Shown piece by piece: positions 18,475 to 29,854 of a stretch of DNA of 43,049 bases. Source of the DNA: Thoreauomyces humboldtii (Eukaryota; Chytridiomycota; Chytridiomycetes; Spizellomycetales; Powellomycetaceae); contig JADGJA010000099.1 of NCBI GenBank assembly GCA_027596035.1, forward strand, positions 1 to 43,049. The letters are read 5' to 3'. A program made the position numbers and the translations under genes. The notes beneath the pieces were generated by a model, which was not told the DNA's origin, did not search any database, and saw nothing but the letters and a program-made list of their open reading frames with translations. Position 1 is the stretch's first letter. Every line of letters starts with the position of its first letter.

Positions 18475-19642
18475 ATGAGCGAGCGGAGCGGATCGACGAG
18501 GCGCATTTCAAACCCTCGGAAACACAGCGCGCCGCGCCATTCCATTCCCCCCCACAAGCCTCCGGCGACGATGACTCACACCCCACCGAAGGGTTCGCCA
18601 GTTCCCACCGGCCAAACCAAAGGTCGTCGACGAAGCAATCCACAGATGCCCAGTCGAAACTCTTCAGGATCCCCCGAGAAAGGCATCGTCGCACGTATCA
18701 GCCTCCTCTCCGACTTCATGAACGGCGATATCATCTACCTCCTCTCGGCTCACCTTCGACTCCCCGATCTGCTTACCTTGCGGGCCGTTTCCCGCACCTT
18801 CAACGGCAACATCCAGTGGTGCGGAGTCTATCAGAATCTCAGGCTCAGAAGGTGCTGCATCCTAGAGCGCTGGCCCGAAGGATGTGCCGAGTTTGTTGCC
18901 AGGCTTTTGGCGCACCCCCGCACAGACCCTTCTGACTTCTAAAGGTATGGCATTCGCGGATGCCGTCAGAAAGGGGAACGTGGCGGCAGTCAGACTCCTC
19001 CTCTCGGATGGTCGCGCCGATCCCGCACAATCCTCCTTCAGCCCGCCGCCCCTCGTGTACGCCAGCCTGCTGCCAGACCTGGAGATCTTCACGCTTCTTC
19101 TGGTGGATGGACGGGCGGACTCGCGCGAGCACGCAAGCGACGTGCTTCAGACGGCTTGCAGTAGCGGTCGTGCAGACGTGGTGCGTCTTTTGCTGGAGGA
19201 CGGTCGCATTGATCCAGCCGACATGGGCGACAAGTCCATCGTGCAAGCCAGCGAACTAGGACACACGGAGATTGTGCGACTGCTGCTGACCGACGATCGC
19301 GTGGATCCCACAAAATGGGACTTTCTGACAGTGATACTCGCCTTGAAACATTCGCACGAGGACGTCCTTCGCCTGCTGGTCTCGGATAGGCGTGTGGACC
19401 CGGGAGCCGGCACGGAAAAGTCCTTGCTCGTGTGGTGCGACGACAACCTCGAAGATGCTGTGACGGTCTTGCTGGATCATCATTACCTGGAGGTGGACCC
19501 GGATGAGCTGCGCAGCCGACCTGTGGGTTACGTGTCGTGTATTCCGTATGCGACTATACAGCAGAGGATGATGAAGTTGGCGAACAGGGAGACGGAGACA
19601 CGGGACAAGCGACAGGAGTGGAAGACTAGAGCTCTAGTATAG
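18475..19642 (+). CDS. F-box-like/ankyrin repeat protein, one frame break
   Basis: Probable substrate adaptor or scaffold with an N-terminal F-box-like segment ([20 protein letters not shown]) and C-terminal ankyrin repeats of the DGRxDP type ([48 protein letters not shown]). The first repeat ([14 protein letters not shown]) and the rest ([17 protein letters not shown]) lie in different frames that meet at about 18936-18944 (TTCTAAAGG). No intron fits, since the only candidate destroys the repeat and the phase. One surplus base there would give a continuous 388-residue protein. The start could be 18475 ([10 protein letters not shown]) or 18571 ([10 protein letters not shown]). It is divergent from the dioxygenase. 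As drawn it would be a truncated F-box-like protein, so it may be an error or a real pseudogene; ankyrin genes are dispensable more often than the others in this window. Confidence 0.65.
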
Positions 19643-19993
19643 CTGACAAGGAGGTTTTTGAGTCGCAAACATTATGATGACCTAGATCATGATGGTCAAC
19701 CGCTGCGAGAGCGCAACAAGCATGCATACTGCTGCTCCGAGACGCTAATGCTAATGTCAGTCTCCTTCACCGTGGTCGTTCCCCGCGCAGCATATCTGAC
19801 TAACTCTGTCATCCTTGTATAGCCGAAAGTATGGTCGGCTTCCTAACGAAACCCGCCCCAATCATACTCGCCTGCCAGCGGTACCCCGCCTCGCCCCGCA
19901 ATCGATGTTCCTTCGGCAATGAACCTCGAGACAAGAGCCACAACAGCGAGAAAAAGCTTGTGACAGATTGTGATGGAATCCAAGCGACGATGG
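19643..19993. other. Convergent intergenic region, ankyrin gene and Rictor 3' ends
   Basis: These 351 bases lie between facing stop codons. No gene or clear structured element is seen. Confidence 0.5.
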
Positions 19994-22900
19994 TCAACCA
20001 AAGCCTCCCCTTGTGACGATCCCTGGCGTCAAGCTCAGTGGGCGCCCGCTCTCCCTCCTTGCCATCACCTCAACGTCGCCCCCTTCCTCCACACCGTCTC
20101 CGTCAAGCATGTCGTCGTCTCCGTCACGCGAGGATGCCGGGGAAGTATCATTATCGCTGCTCGTGTCCTCTTCCGTCTCGGCCGCGTCGCTCCTGACGTC
20201 GATCGGCCATTCCTCTCCGTCCTTCCCGGACGGCGGAATGATCGTCAGCACCGGCAGCCTGTCCAGTCGCTCCAGAGCGGCACCGTCGAACACAACCCGA
20301 TCGAACAGCTCGTGAACGAATCTACGCGCCGTGAGTCGAAAGTGGTACACCGAGAGCATGCGGAGAACCCGGAGGTAGAGCGCCGGACGAGCGAAGCGCG
20401 GAGGATTGTCGTTTCGAAGTCTTGTTGATGGACAGAGCAGAGTGGGGGGGTCAGTATTTCTCGACAGTCGTTGGGATCCCGACACCACGCACATACTTTG
20501 ACAGGGACTTTGAGGCAGCGTTGGCAAGGATGTGGTTACTCATATTCGCGATGCAGGCCAATATCTCCTCATCAGCTGGATCCAGACCGCCGTGACGGTC
20601 TACGTCCTCTTCGCTGTCTCCTTCGTCCGGTGGGTGAGGTGCGATCTGGTACTCCGGCCAGGCACCGCGGTATTTCCAAACTGGCATCTGCGTTCGAGGG
20701 TTACCGTGAGTAACGTGGCACGAAACGCGAGAGAAGAAGCGTGGGTACCTTCAAAAACGAGGCTGGATCCTTAGGGATGCACAATCCGGGCAGCTGGCCA
20801 TTCGAAACTGGAAGTACGGTCTCCCACCCAAAGTCTTCCAGAATTTCTACGCCCTGAGGAGTTTTCGCCACGAGACCAAGAACATAGTAGCACGTTCTGC
20901 AAGTGCGAGTAGGTTCAGTCAGGTTTGGACCGCCTTTCAGGAAGGGAAGTCTCCTTACCCTTTGATGGTGATGTAAGGAGAGGAACGTGCCATCTCGACG
21001 ATGTCGCGGATCAGATCCTCCTCGATGAGGAATGGAAGGCCGCGGGTGGACGCCGCAATGTTGCCCACCGCCCAGAGGACTCCCTTCAGATGGAGCACGT
21101 CGTCAGGTCCGAGATCACCTTTGCTTCTCCGTCGAATGAGATCCGCGAAGGCCTCAAAGTGACCCTTGCGACTCAGAAGCTCAGCGCCTTCCGGGGTCCT
21201 GGCGAGCTCTCCATAGAAGTGGGGAGGGGCAGTGCCTTCGAGTTCTTGATCGTCTTGATCGTCCTGATCGGGCCCGCCCAGATCACGGGCAAGGTCGGCT
21301 AATGGGTTCGGGGTGCCGGGAGAAAGAGCACGAGATAAGGAAAGCTCCAGGCGGATAACATAATGGTCGTTTCCGACCTAGAAATAGATAAGATGGTTTC
21401 ATTAGCTCTCCCTGCTAAAATAGACTTGAGAGCGGCGTTGCGGTAGAATATGCTTCCCACCTCGAACCAATAATCCATCTCGTTGTGAATATAGTCAAGG
21501 TCGTCCAGGTAGTGAAATCCTACTGTTGTGGACAAAAACCTAAGTAGCAAAGGATTTCCCGCTTGACCTAGATGGTCGAGGCTCGGTCGGAGATTCACGA
21601 CTGATTCAAGGTTGCGACGATCGTTGCATGCTTGGTCGAGAACCATGACGGCGCGCTCGCAAACTTCTATGGATGGATCATATAGCTGCGTAACAAGAAG
21701 CTGGATGCCCCACTGGGAGAAGTCGGGCGTGCCCAACTGTAAGATTGCTCGGAGGTGGTTGGTGGATGCCAAGCGGATGTGCTTGTACCCAGATGTCATA
21801 ACCTTGGAAAGGAGCACACGCGGATGATTGTCGCGAGTGTAATCCATGCTCAGGATCATGGCTTTGACGAGATCGTCTCGACTTCGAAGCTCCGTCAGCC
21901 GATAGAAGAGGCTGAACATACGAAACTTGTCGAGCAGCCGAATGCCTTCCGGTGACCGCGTGCATATACCAAGGAGTTTGAAGTACTCCCCGGTAAGCGT
22001 TGTGGCCATACGTTCCTTCGAGAACATGATTTCTGCCTGCGCCCCTGTTTGGACCGGATCCAGCTGGCCCAGGCAGTCGGCAATCTCCGCGAAAAGCTTG
22101 TTCTCCGACAAAAATCGAATACCGTCAGACGTGGCCAGCAACGTCTTCATGAGCTCGCAACCCGTGCGAATGTACTTTGCGCTGCCTTTGTTGCGCTTGA
22201 TGTTGGAAAACTGGTAGTTCATCGGTCGGAAGAAGGAGGTGATGCGTCGGACGACCTTGGAACTTTTGAGAGCCTCGTCAAATCGTTTTGGATTGAGCAA
22301 GGGACCTTGTATGAACTCCATGATGGTGTCCCAGTTCCATTTTGTGTAGTCTTTGGATCCCAGGACTTTCTTTGGGGCAAAAGGTATCGGGGAAAACGGT
22401 GAGTGACTGCAAGGCGATCGAACGGTTCGGGTTATCCTATTGTCTCACCTCCAGATCACCAAGCATTATGCGGAAATGGACGTCATCAATTTGGATGCCC
22501 ATCCGAATCTTCACGCTTTCAACCTGACGTGATCGACCCAGCCGAAGCTGTTGTTTCGACCGATAACTAGCCCATCGACGACTGGATAACAGTAAGGTAT
22601 CAGCAGAAAGCCAGGTAGGCGGCAAATCACAACCATAAGCGTACTTCGCTGCGCTACCGTTAGCGTTTTGGAACGGCATCCTTTCCTTGCTTTTATGAAG
22701 TCCGTCAATGTATGTGAGAGCGAGGGTCCCCTGGTGTCGCCCGAGCTCATCATGAAAATCGGCAGCTATCCTGAATAGCGTCGGCAAAGACTGCATCCCC
22801 AAAGCGCACATAAGCCTACATGTCTTCGTAGCCAGTCGCTTATAGTTACCTGTATCCGCGTGCCGTAAGCCATCGGGAGCAAGCGATTGCAGAGCTCGAG

Positions 22901-25220
22901 CATCTCTCCGACTAAGATGGTGACACGAGTGGTGATATACTTGTTCTCGTGCTGTAGTAGCTCCACTAGGACCTGCAAATGGACCACGTTCAATAAAGGA
23001 CCCAACTCGGCACACAGATATACACCATACCTCCAGAAGTCCGACATCAATAAGAATCATTAGAACGATACTCAGATAGTGATCGACTAGGTTCTTCCGA
23101 TCGACATTGACAATGTCCCCGTCTTTGCTTTGCGTGACTAGATCTTCATGCATAGGGTAGTGATGACCTATTGAAAGCTTCAGTAAGATCAAGTGCCTCC
23201 TCTTCACCAGTCCATCTTTAGAAAAACACGTACCAAATCGACTCCGTGCTGACACGAAGTCGGGATACCATTTTGGCACATCGATCTGAAAGATCTCGAA
23301 CAGCATTTCTAAGAGGATTTTCTAGCCGGCTTGAGTTAGCCAAGTCGAATCAGCAAAAGAAAGCTCCCATACATACCCGATTTTCGTCGTACGGCAATCG
23401 TAGAGACTCCACAATTGAGCGGATCGCGCGCTTATTGTCAAGACAGAGATATATGATTCCTGAGGTTAAACTGCTTAGTCAAAAGCCGCTGAAAAAAAAC
23501 CCAGGCATCCCTGCTCACCCGTCCATGACTTGAAGAGGAGGGTGACAGCCTTTGCGCAAGCCGTTAACTTTTCCTCGTTGGCCGGCCCGCGGCTGTAAGC
23601 GTCAGTAAACTGCGACATGATCATCTGCGCAGAGCGAGAGGGTGCGCAACTGAGGATTTCAGACTCGTGTTGGCAACCAGGGAGCGACAGGAGTAAAGCA
23701 CGAAAGTACGTGATCAAGCCATCTATACCTCAAGCTCGACGGAAGGTCTCAGATAGCACCGGGTTTCGTGCGAATCGAGCATGAACAGCACGGTCCTGAC
23801 CAGCGGGTCCGTGAGTTCACGTGGTCCGTCCAGCAATGCCCCGAAAATAATTTTCGTCCCGCCGGCAAGCGTGAGGAGTGACATATTGCGGATGGCTCCA
23901 AGAGTACAAAAGTGAGGGTCCTGAACGTGTTTCCGGTAGAAGTCAACTCAATCTCGGCATATATACCTAGTTCACATAAAGTCTCGAGGCAAACACTGCG
24001 AAACTTATCGTCCGTCTGCTCTGCCACGGCTACTACTACGCGTGCAAGATTTTGCGGTAGGAGCTGCGCGCCGCATGGAGTGTCGATGAATTTCCGGATG
24101 AGCTTCAACGCTTGTTCGCGTTCTACATCATATCGCTGGTCACGCGTCATAGCTCTGACGGAAAGATGACAAGTAAGAATATCTCCTTGATCCTAAGATG
24201 TACCAAATGGGCTCATTACCTCATGACAAAAACATCGATATGTGCCTCTACCATGACCTGTAACCACACGATTTCCGTAGCCAGATGTCTCAAGACACGC
24301 AACGCGCTGGCTCGGACCTCCTTTGCCTGATACGCAAGGCAAGTTCTCAAGCTTCGCACAACCACATCGATTGGAATGAGATCCGAGAGATTCGGAATAT
24401 GTCGGTTTATCTTCAAGAGTACGTTCATGGTGTCTATTCTCGTTGATGGATGTTCATCGGGATCACCGATACGGGCTACGAGCTCCTTAGCAGCGGCGGC
24501 GTCAAAGCCTACTCGTCATCCGAGGAGTAAGTCCGATTAGCGGAGTCTATAGCACGGGAACGCAGGCCACTATCGCCCTGCTCTGTCGGCGAAAGTTGTT
24601 CGGTGACCTGGGCCATATGTCCCGCTCATACTGACTCTCTCCAAGAAGTCTGGAAGGTATTCTTGCCCCTGCCCGCCATCCACCACTTCTTTCAAGACGC
24701 CGTCCTGGTAATGACGGAGGAGGTGCACCCGTGCGACGAGCAAAAGCCGACCCACCTTTCAGCAGATCCAGATGTGAGCGGCTGTTGCTCTCTATGCTCG
24801 TGGAGCTACTCGTTCTGCGCCCCAGACCTCCTGAACTGAGCCCCCCACCCCTTCCGCCATCGTCCTGGCCCTTTCCACCACCTCCACCGGATCGTAACCG
24901 CAAGGTTTCCATGTCGTCAGCGGGTCGTTGGGTGCTTCCTTTGCCGCCGGCTGGATGAGCGTCGGGTATGCTCTTGTAAAGATCAAGCTGCTGCTGAAGG
25001 GCAGCAATCTTTTGCTTCGTGGCAGTGAGCTGTATCTCGACCTGCTCCCGACTGATCGTTCCTCCCTTTTCGCCGCCTTCAGACAGCTGAAGCATGGTCT
25101 CGGCTCCTGCTCGCGTCAAAGCGTGAGTTATCCAGGTACAAGAACACGAGCGAATTTAGCTCGGACTATACCCGTCTTCAACTTGAACTCGATCACCAGC
25201 TGGTCCATGATTTTAGCCAT
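19994..25220 (-). CDS. Rictor/Tsc11/Avo3-like TORC2 subunit, two compensating frame breaks
   Basis: Scaffold subunit defining TOR complex 2, which controls AGC kinases, actin and plasma membrane homeostasis. Seventeen exons: 25220-25172, 25106-24632, 24508-24220, 24154-23967, 23895-23729, 23624-23519, 23459-23377, 23321-23234, 23167-23031, 22972-22850, 22790-22658, 22581-22449, 22369-21461, 21377-20959, 20896-20749, 20687-20497, 20420-19994. The order is an HR1-like N-terminus (GAETMLQLSEGGEK, then QKIAALQQQLDLYKS), the Rictor N-terminal region (DQRYDVEREQALKLIRKFID; EKLTACAKAVTLLFKSWTG), the middle region (DYTKWNWDTIMEFIQGPLL) and the Rictor V region (LDDLDYIHNEMDYWFEVGND; GVLWAVGNIAASTRGLPFL; LGLVAKTPQGVEILEDFGWE), with an acidic tail. 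The frame breaks at an AAA run (24757-24759, one surplus base) and near 22521-22525 (one missing). Allowing for both, all junctions keep phase and 1354 residues result. Confidence 0.92.
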
Positions 25221-27294
25221 CTTGCGGGGGAAATGAAAAAGAATGGTGCAGTTAGCGTTGGCGCGAATAAAGGCTGCCGTGGCGACGGAGAGTTCCCGGT
25301 ACCATCGCAGGCTTTTCTGCGCGTAGACGCTCCACATCTGCCGGCCGTAATGCCTCCATGATGAAGAGGTGGTGATATCTACGTAGTCAGAAGGGCCCTC
25401 TTCACATTCGCCAAGATGGACGGCAGGTGGCGGTTCCGCTTCTATCAAGAAAACCGTTTAACAAAGAGTCTTTGGCACCCGCGAAGCCACAATACACCGC
25501 CGATATAATGCTCCAGATCATACCTACCTCGTCCGGGTGGCTTTCTGTGGGATTGTGTGGGGTTGTGTGGGAAGAAGAGGAAGATGTCAGACGGCTTCCC
25601 TGTGGGCCTTTAGGGATCTGCATGAGCGCGTGTACACTCACTATCATCAAACACTGTGCCACCTGGCGCTTGACAGACAGAAGGGGGCCATCGGCAAGCG
25701 GACTTCATAGTACTGGTGCGATGTAGCGCAAACTCCATACGATTGAGGCCAAGCTTCCACTCTTTCAGTGTTAGATATGGTATTATGCGTCATTCGCTTT
25801 TGATATCCTCAAAGAAACCGTTATCTTGCAGTGCTTCCCCTCCATCTTGCCTTCGCTCTGCTACCGTACACCACTCTGACCATTCGGCCTGTGTCTGTCG
25901 GGTCTGATTCCTGCCGCTACTGCATCACCAATTTTGATTCTTGTCATTGCCTAGACGCTCAGTCAAACCCCATCTCCTCTTCCTGTTCGGTATTATCGGA
26001 CAGGGCATGGGCCCCATTCCCGTACTGAGGGCTGGCGTCTACCTCCTGGCCTCTTATAATATGGATCTTGCGGACGATCTTAAAACTGATCTTGCGGAGG
26101 TTCTCAGGTTGATGGTTAAAGGTTGACCTGGAGGCCGGACGTTGGCCACGGAGTCCAGCGAGCTGTCAGCCCAGCTGTCTGGCAAGTCCGACCAATCGGA
26201 CTCAAACGCGTCCTGCTCTCCAGTGAGTCAGCAATATGAATCACCACGCAGCACATCCTTCTAATGGGTTGGCGGGCCATTTAACCATAGTGGGAGGGCA
26301 AGCACGTCGTGACCACGGAGGACCCAAGTTCCATCCCCGGCAGGGTATGGTTCTCACAGAGATCTTCACGCTCTGTGACTAGAGATGTACCGAAAGGGAA
26401 CTCTTTTGCCTCTTTTTATTTCGACATTTTTCGTCACCTTACTCCATCGCCCTAACATGCTACGAACTATCCGAATCGTGACTTGATCTTATCTGCGGCG
26501 GGGGTTGAGGAAAGTCCTTGGTCGGCAGGGTGTGGGAAAACTTACCAGCAAGGACTTAACACGTCCCCAAGATCTCGTTTTTGTATCCACCTTTTGCTAT
26601 AAAAAGCTACAAGGTGCACTTGGTGCTTGCCTACGCTTTGTTTTGCGTTCGACTGGTGTTGCGAGGTGTCCGGCGGGAGGAGGCTGACCTTATACAGTAC
26701 CAAGAGTCAATGTCTAAGCGGACCCGTGTATGGCGGCTTCGTCGAGCTCTTCATCGTTGAATTGGGCATGAGAGCATAGTAATTCAAGCTGTTAATGACA
26801 TCTTCGCAGTGAAGACAGATGCAGAAGGTCTCTTTCCCGTTTACGGCGCATCGAATTTGATTTTAGGGGGTTAGCAATCTCCCACTGACCGCCTATATCG
26901 GCGTATACAGTATATCTGCGCCTCGGCGCGGCGTTCAATCCGACTTCCAGCATGTTCATGCCTGCATATGTCATTCTTGCCAACCACTCCTGATGTGTGC
27001 TCCATTTGATGCTCCCATCATTCCATGTGAACCAAATGTGTTCGACATGTACTAGACAGCGCAGAGCCCATGCATGACATCATCTTGGCATGGGTGCTAT
27101 CGGATCAGCGCGACTGCGACCAATTCACCTGCCATAGATCAGCATCCATCGGCAATCTAATATTTCACACTACGAGGATACAGACTTGTCAAACTCCAAT
27201 AGTCCTCGTCGCAACTTCACGTGTTTTCAACCCATCAGGAAACATCTCGCGAGTCCAGTTTTTGCGCAATTTTGTTGCGCGACCCTCCCCGGAA
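25221..27294. other. Gene-poor 2.07-kb region between Rictor and GH77 genes
   Basis: This is the largest gap in the window, between two divergent genes. All open frames are short, lack family resemblance and have no convincing splice structure. A small perfect hairpin lies at 26185-26202 (7-bp stem, CCAA loop). A stretch at about 26270-26345 looks faintly tRNA-like but has no paired T arm. It may hold promoters, a non-coding RNA or a decayed gene. Confidence 0.45.
26185..26202. repeat. Small perfect hairpin (7-bp stem, 4-nt loop)
   Basis: AGTCCGA at 26185-26191 pairs with TCGGACT at 26196-26202 around CCAA. It is short enough to be chance. It lies in the gene-poor gap upstream of both the Rictor and GH77 genes. 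Confidence 0.5.
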
Positions 27295-29074
27295 ATGCCT
27301 TCCACACGTTCGAAAGTCAAAGGGGAGGGATCTCCTCTTGCAACCCTGCCCGGTCGCTGCTCAGGAGTTCTCCTCCATGTCACGTCTCTGCCAGGCGACC
27401 ACGGCATCGGTGATGTGGGACCTCAGGCGATAAAGTTCCTCGACTGGCTTCACAAGGCAGGCCAGACGCTATGGCAGTTCCTGCCTTTGAACCCGCACGG
27501 TCATGCCGGAAGTCCGTACGGAACCCCTAGCGCACTTGCTGCGAGTCCTGCTCTCATCTCTTTGCAGGTATGAATCCTTCGGGAAAAAGCTCTCGGCTAT
27601 ATGCCACTTCCACCAGCTGATATTTCCATACTTTTTCCAGCCTTTGCTCGACGCGGGCCTTCTTCAACTGTCCGAGGTGGCTCCATTGACTGCGCTCGCA
27701 AAGAACAAGGTGGATTACGATGTCATCACTCCCCTCAAGCGCAAGCTTCTCCGTCTTGCTCGTGACCGATTCCGTGACGACAGCGTGACGCATCCCACCA
27801 TCACCGCATGGAACTCAAAGTTCTCCCTCTTCGAAGCCCGCGAAGGTCCGGCCTGGGCCGACGACTATGCTCTCTTCACCGCACTCCGCGAAAAGCACAG
27901 CAAGTGCTGGGTGGAGTGGCCCGTCGACATCCGGGACCGCAAGCCGGCGGCCATCAGCAAGGCCAGGCAGGAACTGGAAGCCGAGGTCGATGAGCACCTC
28001 TTCAACCAGTTCCTATTCGAAGAGCAATGGTCTGCCGTTCGAAAGCACGCAAAGGAACTCGGCATCAAGCTCGTGGGTGACATTCCCATCTTCGTCGCCT
28101 ACGACTCGGCAGACGTATGGGTTCACCGTCGCATGTTCAAGCTTGACAAAGATGGAAAGCAACTAGCGCAAGCGGGTGTGCCTCCGGATTACTTCAGCGC
28201 GACCGGTCAACTGTGGGGCAACCCCGTGTACGACTGGGACGCTATCGCAAAGGACGATTACAAGTGGTGGACCCTTCGTTGTCGTCGCACCCTCGCCCTC
28301 ACAGACATCATCCGCATCGACCATTTCCGAGGGTTCGAAGCCGCGTGGGAGGTTCCCGCACAAGACAAGACGGCCATGGGTGGAACGTGGGTGAAGGGGC
28401 CTGGCGCCAAGGTCTTCAAGGCTGTAGATCGTCATCTTGGAGGTCGCATGCCCGTCATTGCCGAAGACCTCGGAGTCATCACCGACGAAGTCAACGCGGT
28501 GCGCGACGCCATGGGCTACCCTGGCATGAAGGTCCTTCAGTTTGCATGGGGGGGCGGAGGAGGGTACGACGCAAAGTGCGATCACCTTCCCCATACGTTG
28601 AAGTCACACCACTGCGTCTACTACACGGGGACTCATGACAACAACACTGCGAGAGGATGGGCCGAACACGCGGCACCTTCTGAGCGCCGCGCCTTCAGAA
28701 AGTACCTCGGTCGTGCACCACCCTCCTCGTCGTCTTCCTCTTCAACGGACGAGCCGGGAGCCAAGCGCAAGCGTGCTGAAGATGCAGTCGGCGCCATCCC
28801 TGTCGATGTTGCTCCCACTCCCACCGAAACAGAGGACCTCGCTCTTGACGTGATCGAAACGGTTTCCCACGATTCCATCCAGCTCGCTCTGGCGTCCATC
28901 GCCGACATCGCCATCTTGCAGCTCCAGGACGCGCTGGATCTCGGAAACGATCACAGGATGAACCTTCCCGCAACGGCCGAAGGCAACTGGAGTTGGAGGT
29001 GCGAGGAGGGACAAATGACGGAAGAGATCGCTGCGAGGGTCCGTGGGCTTACGGAGCTGTACGGAAGGATCTGA
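27295..29074 (+). CDS. 4-alpha-glucanotransferase (GH77, amylomaltase/D-enzyme type)
   Basis: Transfers alpha-1,4-glucan segments between maltooligosaccharides, amylose or glycogen. Exons 27295-27567 and 27641-29074 join in phase 0 to 568 residues, a normal GH77 length plus a small insertion. Family motifs run in order: GVLLHVTSLPGDHGIGDVG, WQFLPLNPHGHAGSPYGTPS, IKLVGDIPIFVAYDSADVW, PPDYFSATGQLWGNPVYDW, RIDHFRGFEAAWEVP (nucleophile Asp), IAEDLGVIT (acid/base Glu), YYTGTHDNNTARGW (third catalytic Asp) and MNLPATAEGNWSW. All three catalytic acids are present. Between the last two motifs is a Ser-rich, basic insertion (SSSSSSSTDEPGAKRKRAED). No signal peptide is evident, so it is probably cytosolic. 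GH77 is typical of bacteria and plants, while fungi usually rely on the bifunctional debranching enzyme, which makes this copy notable. Its intron shows it has adapted to a fungal genome. Confidence 0.93.
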
Positions 29075-29204
29075 GTAGCGTGAAGGGCTCAACTCTTTTA
29101 AATAATCAGCCGTGAATATCGATTCTTTACATCTATGCGTTGACGCGATTGGATCGTTTAGTCGTCACGAAAGCGTTCATATTGATTGTCCTGGCCAACG
29201 CCAT

Positions 29205-29720
29205 TTATAGTTCCTTCCTCAAGATCCAATCTATCTGGGGATCGTCTCCCATCGGGAAGACGTGTTCTCCCACGCGTTCGAATCCGTTCTTCAGGTAGAA
29301 GGCCTTTGCCCTCTCGTTGTGCTCCCAAACGCCCAGCCACACTGCCGTCTTCTTACGGTTCCTGATCTCCTGCAACGCTGTGGCGAACAGCATCTTCCCG
29401 ACGCCCTTCCCGTGGACGCTGGTGTCCGCGTAGAGACGCTCGACCTCGCCTTCATTCTCGTGCCTGTTCTCGGTCTGGGCCGACCCGAAGTTGACCTTTG
29501 CGTATCCCACAGCGTCGTCGCCGACGAAGGCCAGCCAGAAGATGGACTCTGGGTTCGCGATCTCGGCGGAAAGCTTGGGTTCGGAGAATGCGCCACGGTA
29601 GGCTTCCATGTTCGCTTGGGTGTTGTGGGGACCGAAGGTTTGGACGTAGGTTTTCCACCCGATAGAGCTTAGAAGCTTTACGTCCGAGGGCTGGGCTTTC
29701 CGAATGGTTGCGTCGACCAT
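29205..29720 (-). CDS. GNAT family N-acetyltransferase
   Basis: Single-exon gene of 171 residues starting MVDATIRKAQPSDVKLLSSI. The acetyl-CoA binding GNAT fold is shown by VERLYADTSVHGKGVGKMLF (motif A with the Q/RxxGxG/A-type loop HGKGVG), followed by WLGVWEHNERAKAFYLKNGF and the closing strand ERVGEHVFPMGDD. It resembles small-molecule or polyamine-type acetyltransferases of bacteria and fungi, but the acceptor cannot be named. The frame extends upstream to 29792; the ATG at 29720 is preferred because the family start lies just before the first strand (ATIRKA). It converges with the GH77 gene 130 bp away. Upstream, three CCAAT motifs on its own strand fall in the triplicated unit described separately. 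Confidence 0.88.
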   Translation of the reverse strand: MVDATIRKAQPSDVKLLSSIGWKTYVQTFGPHNTQANMEAYRGAFSEPKLSAEIANPESIFWLAFVGDDAVGYAKVNFGSAQTENRHENEGEVERLYADTSVHGKGVGKMLFATALQEIRNRKKTAVWLGVWEHNERAKAFYLKNGFERVGEHVFPMGDDPQIDWILRKEL

Positions 29721-29854
29721 TTTCCTTCGCGAGCTGTGCTTGTGCCAACGGGTGCTCACGACTACGACTGCGCAACTCCATCTCGCCGACACTCTTCGCC
29801 AACGACACGCGCCATCTGCAATCTTTCGACGTCCATACCAGCTGAGCTTCGTAC

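Noticed and set aside
18200..18694. N-terminal extension of the 3-hydroxyanthranilate dioxygenase
   Set aside because: The extension is low-complexity Pro/Ser sequence and overlaps the divergent gene. The family begins at the FPKWL segment, right after the ATG at 18199.
23921..23966. 46-nt intron in Rictor ending at GTTCAG
   Set aside because: It breaks phase. Using the acceptor at GGAG (23896) gives a 71-nt intron in phase and a better protein match.
26270..26345. tRNA-like stretch with AGTGG and GTTCCATCC motifs
   Set aside because: The T arm and acceptor stem do not pair, so it cannot fold as a tRNA.
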